From positions 124,001 through 188,000 of the forward strand of contig CAKZOB010000042.1 of NCBI GenBank assembly GCA_937135955.1: a stretch of 64,000 nt of DNA, read 5' to 3'. Shown one piece after another: positions 25,015-34,006 of the stretch. The notes under the pieces were generated by a model. The model did no database searches and was not told the origin of the DNA. It worked only from the letters and a program-made list of their open reading frames with translations. The first letter of the stretch is position 1, and every line of letters begins with the position of its first letter. The DNA is from an uncultured Anaerolineales bacterium. GTDB taxonomy: Bacteria; Chloroflexota; Anaerolineae; Aggregatilineales; Aggregatilineaceae. The position numbers and the translations under genes were made by a program.

Positions 25015-26475
25015 TCAGCGCGGCGGCCTGACGCGCACCCGCACGTGCTTGACCTCCAGATAGGCATCCATGCCGGGCTGCCCCAGTTCGCGCCCAATGC
25101 CGCTCATCTTCATGCCGCCGAACGGCCCGCGAATGTCGGTGATGTCGTTGACGTTGATGCCCACCCCGCCCGCGCGGATGTGTTTGGCCGCATAGAACGC
25201 CTTGTCCAGGTCGGAGGTGTAGACATAGGCCGCCAGGCCATAAGGTGAATCGTTGGCCATGCGCACGCCTTCTTCCAGCGTGTCGAAGGCGGCGATGGGC
25301 GCGACCGGCCCGAAGGTCTCCTCGCGCATCACGCGCATATCGCGCGTCACGCCGGTCAGCACGGTGGGCAGGTAGAAGTAGCCGCGGGCATACTGCGGGC
25401 CGTCGGGCGCTCGTCCGCCAGTGAGCACCGTCGCCCCGCGCTCGACCGCGTCCTGCACATGTTGCCGCACCGTTTCCAGGCCCGCCTGATTGATCAGCGG
25501 CCCCATGTCGGCATCCGGCTCGGCGATCCCGTCGGCAGTGACACGCAAACGGCTTGCTGCCTCGGCGAACCGCGCGACGAACTCGTCGTAACGCGAGCGG
25601 TGTACGTAGATGCGATTGACGCTGATGCAAATCTGCCCGGTGTGCGAGAAGGCGCGGCGCAGCGCCTCCGGCACGGCGATGTCCAGGTCGGCGTCGTCGC
25701 ACACGACGAAGGGCGCGCTGCCGCCCAGTTCCAGCGTGACATGCTTGAGTTGACGGGCAGCCTGTTCGGCGATCCACAGGCCGGTCGCCGTCGAGCCGGT
25801 GAAGGCGATCTTGCGGCTGATCGGGTTCGTCACCAGCTCTGCGCCCACCGTGCGTCCCGGCCCGGTGACGATGTTGAGCACGCCGGGCGGGATGCCCGCC
25901 TCCACAAACGAGCGCACGAACAGGGTAGCCGCCAGGGGCGCTTCACTGGGCGGTTTGATCACGAAGGTGCAGCCCGCCGCCAACCCCGGCCCCAGCTTCC
26001 AGGCCAGCAGGTCAATCGGGAAATTCCAGGGCGTGATCGCCGCCACCACACCAACCGGTTGTTTGAGCACGAAGCTATGCGTCGGGCCAAGGTCACCGGC
26101 GAAGTGCGTCCCTTCCAGGCGGCGGCTCTCCTCGGCGTAGAAGTCAATCACGTCGGCGCTGTAGGCGCATTCTTTACGCGAATCGTTGAGCGGCTTGCCA
26201 TGCTCCAGCGTTAGCAGGCGCGCCGCCTCTTCCAGCCGCCCACGGAAGATATCCATCGCCCGATGCATGACCCGCGCCCGCTCGCGCGCGCTCATCTCCG
26301 CCCAGACGGGGAAGGCCCGTTCGGCGGCTTCCAGCGCGGCCTGTGCATCGGCAACGGTCGCCTGCGAGATGGTCTGCACCACCTCGCCCGTCGCCGGATT
26401 GATCACGTCCAGCGTCGCCCCGTCGGCACTGGATCGCCATTGCCCGTCAATCAGCAACGTTTCCGCCATGCTCAC
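25015..26475 (-). CDS. NAD(P)-dependent aldehyde dehydrogenase (succinate-semialdehyde type)
   Basis: 486 residues, the standard length. Present are AAITPWNFPIDLLAWKLGP (cofactor-binding Asn), FTGSTATG, the general base Glu in LELGGSAPF, the catalytic Cys in HTGQICISVNRIYV (about 288), and the late ETFGPVAPI. The overall pattern is nearest the SSADH/glycolaldehyde branch, but substrate assignment inside this superfamily is unsafe. The start is a GTG at 26475 overlapping the phosphorylase stop as GTGA, with GGAGAG five bases upstream; an ATG at 26469 is the alternative. It is the last gene of the nucleoside locus and may oxidise an aldehyde from sugar-phosphate or base breakdown. Confidence 0.88.
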   Translation of the reverse strand: MSMAETLLIDGQWRSSADGATLDVINPATGEVVQTISQATVADAQAALEAAERAFPVWAEMSARERARVMHRAMDIFRGRLEEAARLLTLEHGKPLNDSRKECAYSADVIDFYAEESRRLEGTHFAGDLGPTHSFVLKQPVGVVAAITPWNFPIDLLAWKLGPGLAAGCTFVIKPPSEAPLAATLFVRSFVEAGIPPGVLNIVTGPGRTVGAELVTNPISRKIAFTGSTATGLWIAEQAARQLKHVTLELGGSAPFVVCDDADLDIAVPEALRRAFSHTGQICISVNRIYVHRSRYDEFVARFAEAASRLRVTADGIAEPDADMGPLINQAGLETVRQHVQDAVERGATVLTGGRAPDGPQYARGYFYLPTVLTGVTRDMRVMREETFGPVAPIAAFDTLEEGVRMANDSPYGLAAYVYTSDLDKAFYAAKHIRAGGVGINVNDITDIRGPFGGMKMSGIGRELGQPGMDAYLEVKHVRVRVRPPR

Positions 26476-27224
26476 AATGTCTCTCCAAACCTCACCAATC
26501 CATCGAGCGCAGCCTGTACCAGGCGCTCGTCCAGGCTACTACGCATCTCCGCCGCCAGATGGGTATGCGGTTCAGCCTGCACGGTCACCAGGCACATGGC
26601 CCCCGCCGCCAGACCGAGCACCATCCCTACCACGAAGATCAGCGATGTTTCCATGTCCAGGCTGAGCACTCCCGCGCGCTGTGCCTCCGCCAGATCGAGC
26701 GTCCCGGCCCCGATCAGCGACGGGGCCATGTCCGGGTAGAAAGCGTCGTAAGTCGCGGCCAGGCCCAAGCGCACGTCCAGGCCCGCGGCCCGCCCGGCTT
26801 CGGCCAGGCAATGAGTCAGCGACCAATCGGGGATGGCCGGATAGGCCAGCGGCAGATAGCGCGACGACGTGCCCTCGAAGCGGGCCGCCCCCGTCGCCAC
26901 GACCACCGATCCCAGCGGCGCGCCCACGCCCATCATCGTGCCGATGCGCACCACGGCCCGCGCGCCCAGGGCGGCCAGTTCGTGCAGGGCGATGGCTGTA
27001 GATGGCGCACCGATCCCGCCCGAGGCCACCGTCACGGGCACGCCGTGATAGCGCCCCGTCGCCACGGAGAACTCGCGGTTGTGACTCACCTGCAATGTCC
27101 CATCCAGCAGTGCCGCCACGCGATCCACGCGCGCCGGGTCGCCGGAGATGAGCACCAGCGGGGCCACGTCGCCAGCCTTGCACCGCAAATACAAACTCTC
27201 TTCTTTTTCCAACGGCTCTTTCAT
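26472..27224 (-). CDS. Nucleoside phosphorylase (uridine phosphorylase-like)
   Basis: 250 residues of the PNP/UDP family, which splits nucleosides with phosphate to a base and (deoxy)ribose-1-phosphate. Phosphate-site residues lie in LISGDPARVDRVA (about 25-37), the SGGIGAPSTAIALHEL stretch is near 68-83, RIGTMMGV near 92, and the ribose-contact motif LSLDMETS near 188. DAFYPDM corresponds to the base-specificity region of uridine phosphorylases. Its ATG overlaps the PfkB stop (ATGA), and its stop overlaps the aldehyde dehydrogenase start, so the three are translationally coupled. Base preference is open: uridine, purine nucleosides or nicotinamide riboside are all reasonable. Confidence 0.85.
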   Translation of the reverse strand: MKEPLEKEESLYLRCKAGDVAPLVLISGDPARVDRVAALLDGTLQVSHNREFSVATGRYHGVPVTVASGGIGAPSTAIALHELAALGARAVVRIGTMMGVGAPLGSVVVATGAARFEGTSSRYLPLAYPAIPDWSLTHCLAEAGRAAGLDVRLGLAATYDAFYPDMAPSLIGAGTLDLAEAQRAGVLSLDMETSLIFVVGMVLGLAAGAMCLVTVQAEPHTHLAAEMRSSLDERLVQAALDGLVRFGETL

Positions 27225-28156
27225 GCAGTCTCCCCCTCAAATACGCCAAAATGCTCCCGGTAACGCCCCAACAAACCAGGCCAATCGGGTAGATTGGTCT
27301 GGCATCCCACCTCTTCCAGTACAAACGAGGCCAGCACCGCCCCCAACTGCGCCGCCGCCTCCGGTGACGTGTCGCGCAGCAACCCGGCGATGAAGCCCGC
27401 AGCGAAGGCATCGCCTGCGCCGGTCGGGTCTACCAGACGGGCGGGCGGCACGGCAGGCACCGTTGTCACGCCCTCGCGCGTGATCACCTGTGCGCCCAGT
27501 GCCCCTTGCGTGATCACCAGCGCGCGCGTCTGCTCGCCGAACAGTTCCTGCAGGGCCGCGGCGTTCATGGCCCGCAGCACCACGCCAGCTTCGATGTGAT
27601 TCATCAGCACATAGGCGCTCGCGGCCAGAAACTCGCGCACCAGCGCCGGCGGATAGGCGAATACGTCCGGCTTCAACCCCCACACCAGCGGCACACCCGC
27701 TGCCCGCACCCGTTCGACGAATTGCGCGTTGTAGGCCGCCGGCCCCACGGTCACCAGGGCCAGCCGGTAGCGCTCGACCCCCTGCAGGGTCAGCGTCCCC
27801 TGCCAGGCGTCCGCCGCGCCAGGGAAGAAGAAGTTCTGGTACTGCCCGTCCGGGTTCAGGAACAGGTAGCTGTGCGACGAACGCTGCCCCGCCAGCACCT
27901 GCACGTTGCGCACGTCAACGCCCAGCGCGGCCAGGTGCTGCACATAGGCCAGCCCTTCGGCATCGTCGCCCAACACCAGCGCTGCCCCCACCCGAAAGCC
28001 CAGGCGGGCCAGCGCCACGCCCGTGTTGATCCCGCAGCCGCCGAAGGTAGCGCGATCGGGCAGGTCGAGCAGGTGCGCCGTCTCGCCCACAGCGGGGCTG
28101 TGCGACACACGCGCAATGTGATCCAGGCTGGGATAGCCCGTGACCAGCACATCCAT
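27221..28156 (-). CDS. PfkB-family sugar/nucleoside kinase
   Basis: 311 residues. The ribokinase-family signature regions are GGCGINTGVALARLG (about 39-53) and DPTGAGDAFAAGFIAG (about 245), with the catalytic Asp in GAGD. The C-terminal VLEEVGCQTNLP resembles adenosine- and nucleoside-kinase members more than ribokinase. Reasonable substrates given the neighbours are a nucleoside, ribose or ribose-1-phosphate; the last is known for a PfkB enzyme of archaeal nucleoside catabolism. It lies four bases after the nicotinamidase-like gene and overlaps the phosphorylase by four bases. Confidence 0.85.
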   Translation of the reverse strand: MDVLVTGYPSLDHIARVSHSPAVGETAHLLDLPDRATFGGCGINTGVALARLGFRVGAALVLGDDAEGLAYVQHLAALGVDVRNVQVLAGQRSSHSYLFLNPDGQYQNFFFPGAADAWQGTLTLQGVERYRLALVTVGPAAYNAQFVERVRAAGVPLVWGLKPDVFAYPPALVREFLAASAYVLMNHIEAGVVLRAMNAAALQELFGEQTRALVITQGALGAQVITREGVTTVPAVPPARLVDPTGAGDAFAAGFIAGLLRDTSPEAAAQLGAVLASFVLEEVGCQTNLPDWPGLLGRYREHFGVFEGETA

Positions 28157-28160
28157 GCCC

Positions 28161-28721
28161 TCAGCCCTCCGCCCGCAACAACGCCAGCGCTTCGTCGGCG
28201 CTCATCACCCGCCCCAGGTACTTGGCGATGTCTTCCAGATTCGCCTCGTGCAGGTGCGGCTTGTCGGTCGAGACGCACTCGCGCGGCACGATCACGCGGT
28301 AGTTGCGCTCGAACGCATCGGTAGCTGTGGCGCGAATGCACACATTGGTCTTGGTGCCCACCAGAAAGACGGTGTCTATATGGTTGTCGCGCAGGATCAG
28401 ATCGAGGTCGGTGCCGACAAAAGCGCTGTAGCGCCGCTTGGGAATCACGTAATCCTCCGGCTGCGGGGCCAGCGGCGGAGCCAGCTCGACGCCCGGCGTG
28501 CCCGCCGTGCAGTGATCGCGCACGTATTGCAGTTCCCAGTCCGGTTTGCCGGGGCGATGCTGATCGATCACCCAGATGATCAGCGCGCCCGCTGCCCGCG
28601 CCGCCTGCACGAAAGCGTCAATGCGCGGCACGATGGCGGCAGCTTCTGGATGGGGCACTTTGCCCGCCGGATCGGTGAAATCTTTGACGACATCAATGAC
28701 GAGTACCGCGTTTCGGCTCAT
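28161..28721 (-). CDS. Isochorismatase-family hydrolase, nicotinamidase-like
   Basis: 186 residues. The catalytic triad of cysteine amidohydrolases is complete: Asp10 (VIDVVKDF), Lys95 (PKRRYSAF) and Cys128 (TKTNVCIRAT). Asp53 and His55 (IDQHRP) and His70 (DHCTAGTPG) match metal-ligand positions of PncA nicotinamidases, although the fourth ligand is not obvious. Isochorismatase-like members without metal exist, so nicotinamide is a hypothesis; ureidoacrylate or another amide is possible. The gene sits between the ABC permeases and the PfkB kinase in a nucleoside locus, which supports deamidation of a released base. Confidence 0.78.
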   Translation of the reverse strand: MSRNAVLVIDVVKDFTDPAGKVPHPEAAAIVPRIDAFVQAARAAGALIIWVIDQHRPGKPDWELQYVRDHCTAGTPGVELAPPLAPQPEDYVIPKRRYSAFVGTDLDLILRDNHIDTVFLVGTKTNVCIRATATDAFERNYRVIVPRECVSTDKPHLHEANLEDIAKYLGRVMSADEALALLRAEG

Positions 28722-28827
28722 GCTTCAGTCCCTCGCAGGTGACGGGTTGGGCGTCTTGAGTCTGGAGTTGGGAGGGCCAGCACAACCGCGCCTCGCTCCA
28801 AACTCAGGACTCTGAACTCGCAGCCTC

Positions 28828-29727
28828 TCACCAACCCTTGCGCCACTCTTTACGCGCGCTGATCACCACCAGCGCCAGCACCACCATCAGGTACGGCAAC
28901 ATTTGCAGGAATTCGTTGGGGATGCTGGTCTTTTGCAGTTGCAGCCGGAATTGCAACGCCTCGAAGAAGCCAAACAACAGGCAGGCCAGCGCCGTCCAGC
29001 CGGGCCGCGCCGCCGCGAAGTACACTGCCGCCAGCGCGATGAAACCGCGGTCGTTGGTCATCCTCTCGCGGAAGAGCGGCAAGTCGCCCAGCGAGAGATG
29101 CGCCCCCGCCAGCCCGCACATGGCCCCGCCCAGGATCAGGGCCAGATACTGCATTCGCCGGACGGAAATGCCCGCCGTGCGCGCGGCCTCGGCGTGCTCG
29201 CCCACCGCGCGGATGTGCCCGCCGACCACCGTCCGGTAGAGGAAGATCGCCGTCAGCGGCACTAACACCCACGATACATAGACCAGCGGCGAATGGCCGG
29301 AGAGAATACGGCCCACGGTAGGGATGTCGTGGATCAGCGGCAGTTGCACTGTCGGCAGTTTCTGCAATCCCTGCGGGGCCAGCGTCCCGCTCTGATCGTA
29401 GAGGATGTCCATTAGGTACGCCGTGCCGCCGACGGCCAGGAAGTTGAGCGCCAGACCGGAGACGATCAGATTTGCCCGCAGGGTGATCACCGCCAGGGCG
29501 AAGAGCGCGCCCAACACCGCGCCGATCAGCGCCGCACCCAGCACCCCCAACCAGGTTGACCCCAGCTCATAGCCGATCACCACGCCAGCGAAGGCTCCGC
29601 CAAGCATCATGCCCTCCAGGGCGATGTTGATCAGCCCCACCTGATAGCTCAGCAGCCCGGCCATGCCCACCATCAGCAAGGGCGTCGAGATGCGCAACGT
29701 CGCCGCTGCCAGATTGACAAGGTCCAT
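28828..29727 (-). CDS. Nucleoside ABC transporter permease (second)
   Basis: 299 residues with eight to nine helices, of the BPD_transp_2 family. The pattern is that of the smaller BMP-system permease (NupQ/BmpC-like): GLINIALEGMMLGGAFAG near 31-48, ANLIVSGLALNFLAVGGTAYL, and the cytosolic coupling loop AVGEHAEAARTAGISV near 177-192. It pairs with the larger permease eleven bases upstream to form the membrane channel for nucleoside import. About 105 bases separate it from the nicotinamidase-like gene; an imperfect GAGTCTGGAGTT/AACTCAGGACTC inverted repeat lies in that gap. Confidence 0.88.
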   Translation of the reverse strand: MDLVNLAAATLRISTPLLMVGMAGLLSYQVGLINIALEGMMLGGAFAGVVIGYELGSTWLGVLGAALIGAVLGALFALAVITLRANLIVSGLALNFLAVGGTAYLMDILYDQSGTLAPQGLQKLPTVQLPLIHDIPTVGRILSGHSPLVYVSWVLVPLTAIFLYRTVVGGHIRAVGEHAEAARTAGISVRRMQYLALILGGAMCGLAGAHLSLGDLPLFRERMTNDRGFIALAAVYFAAARPGWTALACLLFGFFEALQFRLQLQKTSIPNEFLQMLPYLMVVLALVVISARKEWRKGW

Positions 29728-29738
29728 GCCGCCCTCTC

Positions 29739-31142
29739 CTACGCCGCCGGAGTCGCCACTGGCTCGCGCGACTCGACTGTGCGCCGTCGGCGGGCCAGGA
29801 AGTCCAGGTTGAGATCAACCGCCACGAAGAAGATGATCAGCGCCTGCACCACATCCACCAGGTCGATCGGCACGTCGGTGAACAGCTCGATCGTGGTGCC
29901 GCCGCTGCGCAGCGTGCCAAAGAGCAGCGCGCCAATCAGCACGCCGACCGGTGAATTGCGCGCCAGCAGGGCAATGGTCAGCCCGTCGAAGCCGAAGCCG
30001 CGCGAGAAACGCGCCGTGAAATTGTAGTGCACGCCCAGCACCTGGCCCGCACCGGCCAGCCCGCCCAGCGCCCCGCTGAGGAACATCACCTGCAGGATGG
30101 TCGCGCCGACCAGCACCCCTGACCAGCGGGCGAACAGCGGATTGTCGCCGATCAGGCGCGTCTCATAGCCCAGGCGCGTGCGCGTCATAATCAACAACAC
30201 GATGATGACGCAGGCCAGCGCCAGGAAGAAAGTGGCGTTGAACTGCGACCCCTTGATCAGGCGGGGCAACTGCGCCTGTTTGGCGATGGTCTTGGACATG
30301 GCGTTGGCCATGCCCGGCACGAAAAACGGCCCGCTTTGCACCATGTAGCTGGTGAACTCGATCGCCACATAGTTGAGCATGATCGTCGTCACCACTTCGT
30401 CCACGCGCAGGCGCGCCTTGAGGTAGCCGGGTACCAGCCCCCATAGCCCACCGGCGACCGCCGCCACCACAAAGGCCAGGGCGATCAGCAGCAGGCCGGG
30501 CACGTCGGTGAAGGTGAAGCCGACCCAGGCCGCCGCCAGCGCCCCCATATACAGCGACCCTTCCACGCCGACGTTGAAGATGCCCGCGCGGAAGGCGATC
30601 GCCGTGCCCAGCCCGGTGAGGATGAGCGGCGTTGCCGCCAGCAGCGAGTTGGCGCGCGCCCGCGGCGTGCCCAGCCCCCATTCGAACAGCACGCGGTACG
30701 TATCGAGCGCGTCTTTGCCGGAGAGTTCCAGGACAATGCCGCCCGCGATCAGCGCCAGCTCGATGGTGAGCACCACCCGCGCCACATTGTTGATCAGCGC
30801 GCTCAGGGTCTCCGTCCAAGCACGCTCGGTGAATTCGGCTCCGCACCGTCCACAGGCCGCCGCGGTCGCGCTCGATAGCGCTCCACAACGCCGACAGCGT
30901 CGGTCGAGCAGCGGCATCAGCACAAACCACAGGGGGGCCAGCAGCAAGACGCCGCCGATGCCACCCGTCAGCAGACCGGTCAGCGCGCCGGCCCACCAGC
31001 GCCGCTCCCGGCTGACGACCAGCGCCGCCGTCAAGACGGCTCCAAGCACTGCCCACGCCAGCACGCCCCACCACAGGTTACCCGATCCTCCCAGAAAAGG
31101 AGCGATGACCCAGTAGGGGAGCGGCGTGCGTTGTCCACTCAT
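29739..31142 (-). CDS. Nucleoside ABC transporter permease (first) with added N-terminal zinc ribbon
   Basis: 467 residues. From about 115 on it is an ordinary BMP-system permease (GIFNVGVEGSLYMGALAAAW, VDEVVTTIMLNYVAIEFTSY, LIGDNPLFARWSGV coupling loop). The first 110 residues are extra: two hydrophobic segments (about 25-43 and 52-75), then a treble-clef-like zinc ribbon with Cys83, Cys86, Cys97 and Cys100 (CRRCG...CGRCG). Family members are normally near 350 residues and lack this. The gene lies eleven bases after the ATPase stop and eleven before the second permease. The ribbon would face the cytosol and could gate transport or bind a partner; that is inference. Confidence 0.87.
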   Translation of the reverse strand: MSGQRTPLPYWVIAPFLGGSGNLWWGVLAWAVLGAVLTAALVVSRERRWWAGALTGLLTGGIGGVLLLAPLWFVLMPLLDRRCRRCGALSSATAAACGRCGAEFTERAWTETLSALINNVARVVLTIELALIAGGIVLELSGKDALDTYRVLFEWGLGTPRARANSLLAATPLILTGLGTAIAFRAGIFNVGVEGSLYMGALAAAWVGFTFTDVPGLLLIALAFVVAAVAGGLWGLVPGYLKARLRVDEVVTTIMLNYVAIEFTSYMVQSGPFFVPGMANAMSKTIAKQAQLPRLIKGSQFNATFFLALACVIIVLLIMTRTRLGYETRLIGDNPLFARWSGVLVGATILQVMFLSGALGGLAGAGQVLGVHYNFTARFSRGFGFDGLTIALLARNSPVGVLIGALLFGTLRSGGTTIELFTDVPIDLVDVVQALIIFFVAVDLNLDFLARRRRTVESREPVATPAA

Positions 31143-31153
31143 AGTGTTACCCT

Positions 31154-32689
31154 CTATCCCTGTGCCACGCGCTCAAGCTCAGCGGCGACGCCCCGCCCGG
31201 CCATCAGTAGGCCCAGGCGTTCGCGCGTGGCGGTTTCCGGTGTCATTTCGCCTACCAGTTGTCCTTCGAAGATGACCAGCAAACGATCGGCCAGCGCCAG
31301 CAATTCGTCCAGATCGGCGGAGATGAGCAGGATACCCGTCCCGACCTGGCGCAGCCGCAACAATTCCTCGTGCACGAATTGCGTCGCGCCCACGTCCAGC
31401 CCGCGGGTGGGCTGCGCCGCAATGAGCACGCGCGGCGTCTCGGCCAGCTCGCGGGCGACAACCACCTTCTGCGCGTTGCCGCCCGAAAGCGTGCGCACGC
31501 GCACGTTCGGCCCACGCACGCGAATATCGAACTGACGAATGGCCTGCTGAGCAAAAAGGCGCATGGGCCGCAAGGCCAGCACCCCGCCGCGCGAAAAAGG
31601 CGGGCGGTGATAGCGCGTGGCGACCAGGTTTTCTGTCAGCGTTGAGGGAGCGCTCAAGCCCTGGCGCGTGCGGTCTTCGGGGATGATGGCCATGCCCAGC
31701 GCGCGGCGGCGACGGTTGCCCGCCTCCGTCACCGGTTGATGTGCCAATACCACCTCGCCGGACTCCACTGCCCGCAGCCCCACCAGGGCGTCTACCAGTT
31801 CACGCTGACCGTTGCCCTCTACGCCAGCCAGCCCGACGATCTCGCCGGCGTGCACCGTGAAGCTGACGCCGCGCACGGCGGGCAGATCGCGGTCATCGCG
31901 CACGTGCAGGTTGTGCACCACCAACACTGGTTCGCCCGGCGGCTGTGCCGTAGTGCGGCGCACCACTTCCAGTTCGCGCCCCACCATCATGCGAGCGATG
32001 GTCTCCGGCTGTGTCTCGGACACGCGCACCGTCCCCACCACGCGCCCGCGCCGCAACACCGTCGCCCGGTCGCAGACGGCCATCACTTCGCGCAGCTTAT
32101 GCGTGATCAGGATGGCTGTGCGCCCCTCGGCGACCAATCGCCGCAATACAGCGAACAGGTCGTCCACTTCCTGCGGTGTCAGCACGGCGGACGGCTCGTC
32201 GAGGATGAGCAGACGGGCATCGCGGTAGAGCAGCTTGAGGATTTCAACGCGCTGCTGCTCACCCACCGATAGATCGGCCACCACCGCCGCGGGATCAACG
32301 CGCAGCCCGAATTGTTCCGAGAGCGCGCGCACCCGCTCGATCATGGCCGCGCGGTCTACAAACAGACCGCGACGCGGTTCGTGGCCCAGCGCCACGTTTT
32401 CGGCTACGGTCATGGAGGGCACCAGCTCGAAATGCTGATGCACCATGTCTATGCCCAGGCGAATCGCGGCCTGCGGATTGGGGATGTGCACCAGCTCCCC
32501 GCGCAGGTAAATCTGCCCGGCGTCGGCCTTCTCCATGCCGTAGAGAATTTTCATCAGGGTGGATTTTCCGGCACCGTTTTCGCCCACCAGAGCGTGTATT
32601 TCGCCTTCCTCGACCTCGAAGTCAACGCCGTCGTTGGCGACCACGCCAGGGTAATACTTGGTGATGCCGGTCATGCGCAGGTAGGTCAT
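31154..32689 (-). CDS. Nucleoside/sugar ABC transporter ATPase with two nucleotide-binding domains
   Basis: 511 residues. Domain 1 has Walker A GENGAGKST, signature LSVGEQQRVEILK and Walker B LLILDEPSAVL. Domain 2 has a degenerate Walker A (GVEGNGQRELV), signature LSGGNAQKVVVAREL and Walker B VLIAAQPTRGLDVGA, where the usual catalytic Glu is replaced by Gln, so domain 1 probably does most of the hydrolysis. This asymmetric plan is standard for the ribose and BMP-nucleoside transporters. It follows the binding-protein gene across a strong hairpin (32710-32735) and precedes the two permeases. Confidence 0.92.
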   Translation of the reverse strand: MTYLRMTGITKYYPGVVANDGVDFEVEEGEIHALVGENGAGKSTLMKILYGMEKADAGQIYLRGELVHIPNPQAAIRLGIDMVHQHFELVPSMTVAENVALGHEPRRGLFVDRAAMIERVRALSEQFGLRVDPAAVVADLSVGEQQRVEILKLLYRDARLLILDEPSAVLTPQEVDDLFAVLRRLVAEGRTAILITHKLREVMAVCDRATVLRRGRVVGTVRVSETQPETIARMMVGRELEVVRRTTAQPPGEPVLVVHNLHVRDDRDLPAVRGVSFTVHAGEIVGLAGVEGNGQRELVDALVGLRAVESGEVVLAHQPVTEAGNRRRRALGMAIIPEDRTRQGLSAPSTLTENLVATRYHRPPFSRGGVLALRPMRLFAQQAIRQFDIRVRGPNVRVRTLSGGNAQKVVVARELAETPRVLIAAQPTRGLDVGATQFVHEELLRLRQVGTGILLISADLDELLALADRLLVIFEGQLVGEMTPETATRERLGLLMAGRGVAAELERVAQG

Positions 32690-32709
32690 AGCGATACACT
32701 CGAAAAGAA

Positions 32710-32735
32710 GCGGTAGGGGAACACTCCCCTACCGC
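32710..32735 (-). terminator. Intercistronic hairpin after the BMP binding-protein gene
   Basis: Perfect 10-base arms GCGGTAGGGG (32710-32719) and CCCCTACCGC (32726-32735) with a six-base loop. Reading leftward, TTCTTTTC follows, so it looks like a leaky terminator that lowers expression of the ATPase and permeases relative to the binding protein and may protect its mRNA end. Confidence 0.75.
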
Positions 32736-32751
32736 GCCGCCACACCGGGCG

Positions 32752-33855
32752 TTACTCCCCAAAGACTGCTTTCTGAAGCTCGGCCACGCCCTCGCAGGTC
32801 GGATTCTGATCTACCAGAGCGAAGGTATCAGCGTCCAGCTTGCGGATGTCCACCACCTGCAGGGTCCCATCCAGGATGGCCTGACGCGCTTCCTCTACGC
32901 GGTCAAGATATTCGCGCGGGATGAGATGACGGGTGTACTTCATCTCCGACAGACCCACGCCGTCCACATCCAGGCCAAACTGTAGCGTCGTGCCGCCCTG
33001 CAGCTTGCCCTCGACCCCCATCTTGATCGTCTCGTAGACCGCCACATCCACGCGCTTGAGCATGCTGGTCAGCACGTTGCCGGGGGCCAGGTAGTCCTGG
33101 TCGCTGTCCACGCCAATGGCGAAGAAGTTCTTGTCCTTGGCGGCTTCGATGATGCCCGCGCCAGTGCCGCCCGCCACCTGGAAGACCACATCCGCGCCCT
33201 GCTCGTTCATGGCCAGCGCCATCTCGCGGCCCTTGGCCGGGTCGCCGAAGTCATTGGAGTAGGCCATCAACACGCTCACGTCGGGGTTGGCCGCGCACGC
33301 GCCCTGCAGATAGCCGTAGAGGAAAACGTCAATGCCGCTAGACTTGACGCCGCCGATGACACCGATCACCGCCTCGGGGTTAGTCTGCTCGATGGTCGGA
33401 TCGGTGGTCACCAGGCCCGCCAGCAACCCCGCTAGGTACGAGCCGGTGTGCTCGTCGAACAAGATCGAAACGACATTGGGCTGATCCACCACCACATTGA
33501 CAATGGCGAAGGTCGTGTCAGGATAGTCCGGCGCGATACGGGCCAGCGGCTCGAAGTGACTGAACTCCAGCGTAATCACCAGGTCGAAGCCCGCTTCTGC
33601 CGCCGTGCGCAGCAGTTGCTCACCCTCGCCCACCGGGTCGGGCGACTCGATGTCGAGCACTTCGACGCCCAGTTCGGAAGCGGCCAGGGTCAGGCCGGCG
33701 AACGCTGAGTCGTTGTAAGAACGGTCGCCCAGGCCACCCTGAGCGATGATCAACGCCACACGGTAATTATCCTGAGCCTTGACACCGGGAGCTAAGAATC
33801 CTGCCGACAACGCCAAGACCATCGCCAGGCCGAACACCACCACTTTGCGCATCAT
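32752..33855 (-). CDS. BMP-family nucleoside-binding protein
   Basis: 367 residues. A signal peptide (about 1-27, ending VKAQ, no lipobox Cys) is followed by a BMP/Med-type substrate-binding fold: VALIIAQGGLGDRSYNDSAFAG, DLVITLEFSHFEPLARIAPDYPD, FDEHTGSYLAGLLAG, VIGVIGGVKSSGIDVF and AIGVDSDQDYLAPG. Family members such as Treponema PnrA bind purine nucleosides. The opening and EHTGSYLAG motifs are those used for ligand contacts. It is the first gene after the regulator and would deliver nucleosides to the ATPase/permease set downstream. Confidence 0.9.
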   Translation of the reverse strand: MMRKVVVFGLAMVLALSAGFLAPGVKAQDNYRVALIIAQGGLGDRSYNDSAFAGLTLAASELGVEVLDIESPDPVGEGEQLLRTAAEAGFDLVITLEFSHFEPLARIAPDYPDTTFAIVNVVVDQPNVVSILFDEHTGSYLAGLLAGLVTTDPTIEQTNPEAVIGVIGGVKSSGIDVFLYGYLQGACAANPDVSVLMAYSNDFGDPAKGREMALAMNEQGADVVFQVAGGTGAGIIEAAKDKNFFAIGVDSDQDYLAPGNVLTSMLKRVDVAVYETIKMGVEGKLQGGTTLQFGLDVDGVGLSEMKYTRHLIPREYLDRVEEARQAILDGTLQVVDIRKLDADTFALVDQNPTCEGVAELQKAVFGE

Positions 33856-34006
33856 CTCTTCTCCTTGCTAAGGGGCCCCATTAGAGCGAATGGACAACGG
33901 AAGACGCAGAGAATTGACACTGGGTTATCGATCAGAGGCAAACTTCGTTTTGACCTCCTTTCTGCCAGCCTGGGAAAGAGTGGTACTACGAAGATATGCT
34001 GGCCGC

